Shown here: positions 1 to 4,801 of the stretch, one piece after another | How the letters are laid out: the number at the start of each line of letters is the position of its first letter | Position numbering within the stretch: position 1 is the first letter of the stretch | Source: Planctomycetota bacterium | Lineage (GTDB): Bacteria > Planctomycetota > MHYJ01 > JACPRB01 | Direction: 5' to 3' | Assembly: GCA_016200125.1 (NCBI GenBank) | Contig: JACQFK010000498.1 | Coordinates: 1 to 6,028, forward strand | DNA: 6,028 nucleotides | The notes under the pieces: model-generated | Database searches by the model: none | Seen by the model: only the letters and a program-made list of their open reading frames with translations | Told to the model about the DNA's origin: nothing | Position numbers and translations under genes: made by a program

Positions 1-41
1 GGCGCCGACAGCGCGCCCATGAGAAAAGTCCGGCGGTCCAT
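1..41 (-). CDS. N-terminus of a Tat-exported protein (partial, runs off left edge)
   Basis: Only the first 13 complete codons lie in the window; they read MDRRTFLMGALSA, and the next codon begins CC, so it is Pro. The twin arginines at residues 3-4 followed by T-F-L and then a small, hydrophobic run are a twin-arginine translocation signal. The mature protein is therefore expected to be folded in the cytoplasm and exported. The start is set by the ATG at 41-39 and by a strong Shine-Dalgarno sequence 5 bases upstream. The gene begins 14 bases after the stop codon of the 1196-residue gene, on the same strand, so the two probably share a transcript. In planctomycetes such leaders are common on DUF1501 proteins, Gfo/Idh/MocA-type oxidoreductases and similar enzymes, but the visible part does not identify the family. 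The reading of the signal peptide is fairly sure; the function is unknown. Confidence 0.72.
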   Translation of the reverse strand, partial: MDRRTFLMGALSA

Positions 42-44
42 GGT

Positions 45-52
45 TCCCTCCC
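45..52 (-). promoter_or_regulatory. Strong ribosome binding site for the left-edge Tat gene
   Basis: Read on the minus strand the sequence is GGGAGGGA, a close match to the anti-Shine-Dalgarno complement. The GGGAGG core lies 5 bases before the ATG at 41. It fixes the start of the truncated gene. It contrasts with the weak or absent sites in front of the other three genes in the window. It lies in the 14-base gap after the stop codon of the large gene, as expected for an internal gene of an operon. Confidence 0.7.
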
Positions 53-55
53 GGT

Positions 56-3000
56 CTACTTGCCCTGCAGCAGCAGCCCCGCGCCGTCGATCTCGCCGCC
101 GGCCTTGCCGAAAATGCCGATCACCGGAGTGCCGTCGTCGCCCAGGGTGACCTCGGCGCCGCCGGCCCGGGTGCCGACCCATTCGCTCTCGTAGCGGTCC
201 GAGACCACGAGCCGGGTGCCGGACACCTTCATGAAGACGAGCTTGAAGGCGTTCAGCCGGTCCGTGCCCCGCGCGATCATGCCGCCCACCGCGTAGCCCG
301 GCCGGGCGATCACGGACTTGCCCGTGCCCCCCGGCCCCGCCTGCGCGCCCTCGACGTCGCCTCCCGGACCCTGGTACACCGGCTTGAGGCTGCGCAGGCA
401 TCCGGAGGTCGACAGCTCGTATTTCAGGCCGCGCAGGAACTGGCGCGGCTGGGGCGCATGCTCGAAGGCGCTGCCGCCGCCGCCCCCGACGTAGGCGGAC
501 TTGACCAGCGGAGCGTCCGGGGCGAGGCCGCGGAACAGGGGCCTCGACGCCTTGCGCGTGGGCAGGGCGCCGACGGGGGAGAGGCGGTTCGGCGGGATCG
601 GGCGTTCCTGCGCGCCGCCGGGCAGCATCCAGCCGGCCGCCACGTGCTCGCCGCCGCCTCCCTGCTTCTGGAGGACTTCGATGTAGTAGCGCTTCCCGCC
701 GACGAGCGGGACGGGCTGGGACTTCTGCGACGGATCGGCGTCCCAGGCGCGCTGCCCCACCGCGTGATTGAGGCTGCAGATCTTCGCCTTCTTTGCCGGC
801 GTGTCGTCCGCGCTCAGCCAGAGCTCGCCGTGATCGTCGCTGGCGATCCAGAACACGTAGTCGCCGGTCACCGGGGGATGCACGTAGCCCCGGATGCGGC
901 AGCCGTAGCTGTCGCCCAGGTTCCAGGAGTCGATGTAGGTGATCATCCCCGACTCGTCGGGCTTGCCTTCCTTGAACTTGGGATTGTTCGTGAGATCCGA
1001 GACCGCGTCGCCCGAGATGCCGCGGAAGATCTCGCGCAGGATCGTCCCCGTGGCGCCGAAGGACGGCCCGGGGCGGTTCCTGAGCAGGTCCTTCACCTCG
1101 GCGTCGCGGGGCGTGGCCTGGCGGCCGGAGCCGATCGCCAGGTAGGCGACGGCGAAGCCCTTCTGCTCCGTGAGGAGGCGGAGCTTCTTCGGCCCCGCGT
1201 CGGCGAACTTCAGCGGGCCCAGCTCGATCCAGGTCCAGCGGTCGGGCTCCTTCGGCCCCGTGTGGTCCGTGTGCTTCTTCTTCAGCGAGAGCGAGGGGGG
1301 CTTGACGGCGATCCACTCCTCGCCGCCGGGCGCCGCGGTCACCGTGTCGCGCGGGTTCTTCGCCGAGGGACCCGACAGGCCCGTGCCCTGGAGGTAGAAG
1401 GTGAACACCTCCTGGCAGCAGCCGCCGGCGTAGACCCAGGCCCGGCAGGTCGCGCCCGGAGGGACCAGGACCTCGGCCTCGAGATAATTCGAGGCGGCCT
1501 TGCCCGCGGGGGAATCGGCGGTGGACATCCAGTAGGACTCCAGCGTCTTGGAGCTCAGGAGGGAGAAGGTTCCGGCCGCGACGAGGTCGTCGGCGAAATA
1601 GAAGACGTCGCGGGTCCCGGCGATGCGGTCGTCGATGAAGGCCTTGTTGCGTGCCGCGAAGGCGGTCGGTTCCTGCAGGAGTTTCTCGAAGGCCGCGCCG
1701 GCGGCGCCGCGCGTCTTCATCGCCGCGAAGTCCTCCTCGGCGCTCCAGAAGAGCCGGCGCGCGTCGGCCTCCTTCGGGTCGATCGAGCCCTTGAAGCCCG
1801 CGAAGCGCGCGGGCAGGTCGGCGCCGGCCAGGCCTTCGAGGGCTCCCAGCACGGCGGCGGCGCGGAGGTCCGTGGGCTTCTTCTCGCCGCGGAGCGCCAT
1901 CAGGGCCGCGACGCTCGCGGCGGCGAGCTCGCCCGCGGGCACGTCGAAGGCTCCGCCCTCGACCTGCACGCTCAGGCCCCGGGCGGAGGAGTCGAGGACG
2001 GTCCCCTCGAGCCGCTCCGTCGATCCGCCCTCGCTGATGAACTCGAGGGCGATCTTCGTCCCCTTGGTCCAGCGCGGCAGGAGCCGGGGGACTTCGGCGA
2101 GCGCGTCGGCGGCGAGCTTGAAGTCCGCGAGGTCCGCCTCCGCCTCCTTGCGGAGCGCGTCGTCGGTCAGACCGGCGCGGGCTTCGTCCAGCGCCTTCGC
2201 GGCGGCCGGGAAATCGCGGGCGGCGGCGAGCCGGGCGGCCGCGGCCCACTTGCTGCGATAGGCGAGGACCGCGGGAGAGACCGGGGGCTCGGCCGTCTTG
2301 GGCACGAACACGTCCGCGAAGCGGGGCCCCGGGGGCGGCGGGATTTCGAGCAGGCTCGCCGAGATCCGGAAGGAGCCCAGGACGTGCTGGGGGTGCCAGG
2401 TCTGATTCTCGAGGACGAAGGTGACCGCCTCGAGATCCGCGGGGGTCTGGAGATGGAAGATCGCCGTGCTGTCCTGGCCCAGGCGGCCGGAGACGGCCCA
2501 TCCCGTGAGGAGATTTCCGTCGATGGCGGCGGAGGTCGGATAGCGGTCCTGCTCGAAGGTCGCCGAGGCGCCGGAGAAGGCGAGCGTCGTGCCGCCGGAC
2601 TGGACCTTGAACTCGGAGAGGACGAAGTTCCCGTTGGCGGCGCGGCCGGGGCCGCCGGAGGGCAGCGCCGGGTTCGGCAGGGCTTCGAGACGGAACGCGC
2701 GCACCCGGCGGAGGCCGACGACCGCCGAGACCGTGAAGGTGTCCTTCGGAGGATTCGTCCCGCTGGCGAGCATCGAGCCGTCGGGTTGCTTCGCCAGCGT
2801 GGCCCCGCCCTGGGACGACGCGGACGCGAGGTCGAGCACGATCCAGGGATCGGAGGCCGCGGCGGAAGAGGCGTTGTCGAAGTCGGAGATCAGGGCGGGC
2901 ACGCCGAAGGCCTCGATCCGGCCGCGGAGATCCTTGAGCGCGGCCTGGTCGCCCTTCTTCACGGCGGGGCCGACCTGCTCGAGGAGCGGCGCGACGATGC

Positions 3001-3646
3001 GCCGGGCCGCGGCTTCGAGCTTCTGGAGGCGCTCGTCGACGCCCCGGGTCCATTCGGCCGCGGAGCTCTTACCCCGGGCCGTCCTGAGGATGCCGGCGAC
3101 CTCCTGGATCTTCTCCTGGCGCAGCAGCAGGGAGCTGCGCGCGTCGAGCTCCTCGAGGTCGCGGGCGACGGGATCGATCGGATCGGGCCGGGGCGTCGGG
3201 CGCGGGCCGGGATCCGGCGGAGTCGGGGTGGGAGTCAGGACCGTGTGCGTCTTGGTCTCGTTCGATCCCGAGAACACGACGGCGAGGATGACGATCAGGG
3301 TCAGCCCGCCCACGACGGCGGCGATCAGGAGCGGCGTCCTGGAGGGCGGAGGCGGCGGGGGTTCGGGGGCGGCTCCGCGGGCGCCCGGCACCTGCATCCG
3401 CGCGGTGGACTCGAGCCGCACCGCCTGCATTTTGGTGGACGACGAGGTGATGCCGGCCGGCTTGGGGACCTGGGCGCGCTTGAGTTTCTCGAGCTCCGCG
3501 TCGGGATCCGGCAGGTGGGCCAGGAGGTCGCGCACGCAGTCCGGGCAGGCCGCCTGGGAGTCGACGCGGAAGGCCTTGCCCTTCTCGAAGTCGGACCCCA
3601 TGAGGCGGGTCTGGCACTTGAAGCAGTAGAGGATTTCCTGGCCCAT
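56..3646 (-). CDS. Large membrane-anchored modular protein: zinc ribbon, one TM helix, discoidin-like, PA14 and jacalin-like modules
   Basis: The 1196-residue product has no recognised catalytic domain. Residues 8-37 form a zinc ribbon (C8-x2-C11 and C34-x2-C37). A Pro-rich linker with six prolines (96-101) leads to one transmembrane helix at about 105-125. Arg103 just before the helix suggests N-in/C-out topology. Outside follow a Pro/Thr-rich stalk (about 133-160), a helical region (160-250), a discoidin-like beta-sandwich (about 268-431) with GPGRAANGNFVLSEF and AAIDGNLLTGW, a second helical region (about 457-515), a possible small beta-barrel (about 523-575), more helix, a beta-rich module with adjacent C743-C744 (about 680-843), a PA14 domain (about 870-1025; TGDYVFWIASDDHGELWLS) and a C-terminal jacalin-like module (about 1052-1196; GYAVGG, YESEWVG). 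The first two named modules and PA14 are known binding or structural types; binding of glycans or cell-surface material is inferred. The ATG at 3646 places the first Cys pair at residues 8-11, as in related planctomycetal proteins. No clear Shine-Dalgarno is seen. It probably heads an operon with the left-edge Tat gene. Confidence 0.9.
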   Translation of the reverse strand: MGQEILYCFKCQTRLMGSDFEKGKAFRVDSQAACPDCVRDLLAHLPDPDAELEKLKRAQVPKPAGITSSSTKMQAVRLESTARMQVPGARGAAPEPPPPPPSRTPLLIAAVVGGLTLIVILAVVFSGSNETKTHTVLTPTPTPPDPGPRPTPRPDPIDPVARDLEELDARSSLLLRQEKIQEVAGILRTARGKSSAAEWTRGVDERLQKLEAAARRIVAPLLEQVGPAVKKGDQAALKDLRGRIEAFGVPALISDFDNASSAAASDPWIVLDLASASSQGGATLAKQPDGSMLASGTNPPKDTFTVSAVVGLRRVRAFRLEALPNPALPSGGPGRAANGNFVLSEFKVQSGGTTLAFSGASATFEQDRYPTSAAIDGNLLTGWAVSGRLGQDSTAIFHLQTPADLEAVTFVLENQTWHPQHVLGSFRISASLLEIPPPPGPRFADVFVPKTAEPPVSPAVLAYRSKWAAAARLAAARDFPAAAKALDEARAGLTDDALRKEAEADLADFKLAADALAEVPRLLPRWTKGTKIALEFISEGGSTERLEGTVLDSSARGLSVQVEGGAFDVPAGELAAASVAALMALRGEKKPTDLRAAAVLGALEGLAGADLPARFAGFKGSIDPKEADARRLFWSAEEDFAAMKTRGAAGAAFEKLLQEPTAFAARNKAFIDDRIAGTRDVFYFADDLVAAGTFSLLSSKTLESYWMSTADSPAGKAASNYLEAEVLVPPGATCRAWVYAGGCCQEVFTFYLQGTGLSGPSAKNPRDTVTAAPGGEEWIAVKPPSLSLKKKHTDHTGPKEPDRWTWIELGPLKFADAGPKKLRLLTEQKGFAVAYLAIGSGRQATPRDAEVKDLLRNRPGPSFGATGTILREIFRGISGDAVSDLTNNPKFKEGKPDESGMITYIDSWNLGDSYGCRIRGYVHPPVTGDYVFWIASDDHGELWLSADDTPAKKAKICSLNHAVGQRAWDADPSQKSQPVPLVGGKRYYIEVLQKQGGGGEHVAAGWMLPGGAQERPIPPNRLSPVGALPTRKASRPLFRGLAPDAPLVKSAYVGGGGGSAFEHAPQPRQFLRGLKYELSTSGCLRSLKPVYQGPGGDVEGAQAGPGGTGKSVIARPGYAVGGMIARGTDRLNAFKLVFMKVSGTRLVVSDRYESEWVGTRAGGAEVTLGDDGTPVIGIFGKAGGEIDGAGLLLQGK

Positions 3647-3659
3647 AGGAATCTAAACG

Positions 3660-3688
3660 ACGGCGGACGGTCGCAGGGGCCGCCGTTC
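3660..3688 (-). repeat. Inverted repeat in the leader of the large modular gene
   Basis: ACGGCGG at 3660-3666 is the reverse complement of CCGCCGT at 3680-3686, with a 13-base loop. In the minus-strand transcript the hairpin would end 13 bases before the ATG at 3646, where it could affect ribosome access. It is followed by a short CGTTTA stretch rather than a real U tract, so a terminator is unlikely. In DNA this rich in G and C, a 7-base match can arise by chance. Confidence 0.35.
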
Positions 3689-3722
3689 ACTAGAGTACTT
3701 CATTCTACCATGGGAACGGCGG
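3680..3722 (-). repeat. 9-bp perfect inverted repeat spanning the putative promoter island
   Basis: CCGCCGTTC at 3680-3688 and GAACGGCGG at 3714-3722 are exact reverse complements separated by 25 bases. The right-hand part of this pair shares its 3680-3686 arm with the shorter inverted repeat at 3660-3688, so in RNA the two stems would exclude each other. The loop contains the lower-GC island with a possible -10 element. It could be an operator or an RNA switch; there is no further evidence. Confidence 0.35.
3702..3707 (-). promoter_or_regulatory. Possible -10 element for the large modular gene
   Basis: The minus strand reads TAGAAT, one mismatch from the sigma-70 consensus TATAAT, inside a locally AT-richer island. 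Transcription would start near 3695, giving a leader of about 50 bases. No matching -35 hexamer is found 16-18 bases upstream, so this is a weak call based on one hexamer and its position. Confidence 0.25.
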
Positions 3723-3735
3723 TTCTCGGCGGGGG

Positions 3736-3750
3736 GAGCGCGACGCGCTT
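3736..3750 (-). repeat. Short GC-rich hairpin just after the esterase stop codon
   Basis: AGCGCGACGCGCT at 3737-3749 is self-complementary and can fold as a 5-bp stem with a 3-base loop; a G-U pair at 3736/3750 would extend it. It lies about 10 bases downstream of the esterase stop. On the minus strand it is followed by a C run, not a U tract, so it is not a convincing intrinsic terminator. Confidence 0.3.
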
Positions 3751-3759
3751 CGCGGCTTC

Positions 3760-4698
3760 CTACTTCTCGGCGCCCTTGTCCGGAAGCGAGTGCTTGGAGA
3801 AGAATTCCCAGATGACCTCGCTTGCGTTCACGTCTCTGCAGACCCTGCCCAGGATCTTTTCGACGCCCGCCGGCATCCCGGGCCAGGTGTGGCCGCCGCC
3901 TCTGATCTTGTAGAAGACCACGGGCGCGGGGCCGGCAAAGGTCCAACGTTCCACGGTCGTCCCGTCGTCGGCCGCCTTGTCCTCGAGCTTTTCGACGACG
4001 GGCTCCTTGGGGCATCCGTTCTTCTCCGCCCACCACTTCACGCCGTCCTCCGCGCTCAGGGAGAACTCGCGCTTGGAGATGAAGTCGGTTCCTTCGTAGC
4101 CGACGACCTGGTCATCCGTCCCGTGCCAATAGCACACCGGCATCGGACGCTTGGGTTTCGCCAGGCGGGCGACCGGCTTGAGGATCGTGCCGGCGACGGG
4201 CGCGATGGCGGCCACGCGGTCGCCGTATTCCAGGGCGAGGGCGTTGGAGAAGTACGCTCCGTTCGAGATCCCCGTCAGGTAGATGCGCCGGGGGTCCGCA
4301 GTTCCGGCCTTTACGAGCGCGTCCATCAGGTCGGAGATGAACTGGAAGTCCTTCTTGCCCTCGCCCACGTTCCAGTATCTCCAGATCCGGTTCTCGCCGT
4401 CGGGGTAGGCGACCGCGAAGCCCGACTTGTCCGCCAGCGCGCTCAGGCCCGTGAGCCCCTCGGTCTGCTTGCCGTTGGAGGCGGCGCCGTGGAGGGCGAT
4501 GATGAGCGGCCGAGGGCCGGGCTTCCTGTCGGTTCCGGCCGGCGGCACGTGAAGCCGAAAGGTCCGATCGTCCTTCCCGACCTTCAGGGTGAGGTCGCGG
4601 GTCCCGGGCGAGCTGAGATCGGGATCCTGCGCCCGGAAGGCCGGCAGCGCCAGGGCCAGGACGATCAGCGCGAAGCGGCCGCCGCGGAGTTGGTTCAT
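3760..4698 (-). CDS. Secreted alpha/beta-hydrolase, LpqC / PHB depolymerase / feruloyl esterase family
   Basis: The 312-residue product is a serine esterase of the COG3509 (LpqC) type, a family that includes poly(3-hydroxybutyrate) depolymerases and feruloyl or acetylxylan esterases. Residues 1 to about 23 are a Sec-type signal peptide (basic start, then ALIVLALALPAF), so it acts outside the cytoplasmic membrane. The oxyanion-hole region is ALHGAASNG (68-76). The nucleophile elbow is G143-I-S-N-G147 with Ser145. The acid residue lies in HGTDDQVV, probably Asp196, and the catalytic His270 is in the family signature GGGHTWPG. All triad elements are present and the length is normal for the family. 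The ATG at 4698 keeps the whole signal peptide; a purine run GAAGAGA ends only 2 bases before it, a poor Shine-Dalgarno spacing. It is transcribed toward the large modular gene, 113 bases away, and divergently from the propeller gene. The substrate (polyester, phenolic ester or acetylated sugar) cannot be read from sequence. Confidence 0.9.
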   Translation of the reverse strand: MNQLRGGRFALIVLALALPAFRAQDPDLSSPGTRDLTLKVGKDDRTFRLHVPPAGTDRKPGPRPLIIALHGAASNGKQTEGLTGLSALADKSGFAVAYPDGENRIWRYWNVGEGKKDFQFISDLMDALVKAGTADPRRIYLTGISNGAYFSNALALEYGDRVAAIAPVAGTILKPVARLAKPKRPMPVCYWHGTDDQVVGYEGTDFISKREFSLSAEDGVKWWAEKNGCPKEPVVEKLEDKAADDGTTVERWTFAGPAPVVFYKIRGGGHTWPGMPAGVEKILGRVCRDVNASEVIWEFFSKHSLPDKGAEK

Positions 4699-4710
4699 GT
4701 TCTCTTCAAG

Positions 4711-4740
4711 CCGTACGGACGTCCGGGCGCGGCGTCCGGG
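4711..4740. repeat. Overlapping small palindromes and an 8-bp direct repeat in the esterase leader
   Basis: CCGTACGG (4711-4718) and GGACGTCC (4717-4724) are perfect 8-bp palindromes that overlap by two bases. CGTCCGGG occurs at 4720-4727 and again at 4733-4740, a 13-bp period. They lie between the esterase start and the AT-rich patch, where a repressor site or 5' leader structure could sit. Chance occurrence in GC-rich DNA is quite possible. Confidence 0.3.
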
Positions 4741-4748
4741 GAAATCAT

Positions 4749-4768
4749 ATTTGAAGCATATCTCAAAT
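4749..4768. repeat. Inverted repeat ATTTGA-N8-TCAAAT, candidate operator
   Basis: ATTTGA (4749-4754) and TCAAAT (4763-4768) are exact reverse complements separated by 8 bases. They lie in the AT-rich core of the divergent region and overlap the possible -10 element of the esterase gene. The form fits a binding site for a dimeric helix-turn-helix regulator, but no regulator gene is in the window and the match is only 6 bp per arm. Confidence 0.3.
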
Positions 4769-4801
4769 CGGATTCCTTGTCCTCCGAAGTATCATCCACT
4801 C

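Larger units (their letters stand above)
3647..3759. other. Intergenic stretch between esterase and large modular gene
   Basis: This 113-base gap separates two minus-strand genes, so it is the 3' flank of the esterase gene and the leader of the large modular gene. It contains three related GC-rich inverted-repeat arms, a short hairpin just after the esterase stop codon, and a less GC-rich island around 3688-3710 that includes a possible -10 hexamer. No plausible small gene was found. Whether the upstream transcript reads through is unclear. Confidence 0.5.
4699..4801. promoter_or_regulatory. Divergent intergenic region with AT-rich patch, likely promoters for both flanking genes
   Basis: The 103 bases between the esterase start (minus) and the propeller start (plus) must hold the promoters of both genes unless the propeller gene is driven otherwise. 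The patch at about 4741-4770 is much richer in A and T than the rest of the window. On the minus strand TATGAT (4744-4749) is a possible -10 for the esterase, giving a leader of about 40 bases, but no good -35 lies at standard spacing. On the plus strand TATCAT (4790-4795) is a possible -10 only 6 bases before the GTG start. These are pattern matches only. Confidence 0.4.

Noticed and set aside
1623..2261. A 212-codon plus-strand frame and similar ones at 2589-3629
   Set aside because: They are Ala/Ser/Arg-rich antisense translations without domains, lying wholly inside the large modular gene.
3267..3380. Simple-sequence repeat encoding the six-proline tract and Pro/Thr stalk
   Set aside because: These are compositional linkers on both sides of the TM helix, normal for surface proteins, and not a distinct repeat element.
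3069..3690. Overlapping minus-strand frames of 182 and 121 codons in other phases within the large gene's N-terminal region
   Set aside because: They are Pro/Arg-rich shadows of the zinc-ribbon and Pro-rich segment and lack any motif or ribosome binding site.
3736..3750. Intrinsic terminator for the esterase gene
   Set aside because: The hairpin is short and followed on the transcribed strand by C residues rather than a U tract, so only an inverted repeat is reported.
458..3913. A 1151-codon open frame on the plus strand, opposite the large modular gene
   Set aside because: Its product is low-complexity, rich in Arg, Gly, Ala and Glu, with no recognisable domain, and it runs through the start of one real gene and the end of another. 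The minus-strand frame has zinc-ribbon, TM, PA14 and other motifs. The open antisense frame is a result of high GC content.
3653..4036. A 127-codon minus-strand frame overlapping the 3' end of the esterase gene
   Set aside because: It is out of phase with the esterase frame, which carries the catalytic His motif in the same bases; the alternative product is basic and low-complexity.
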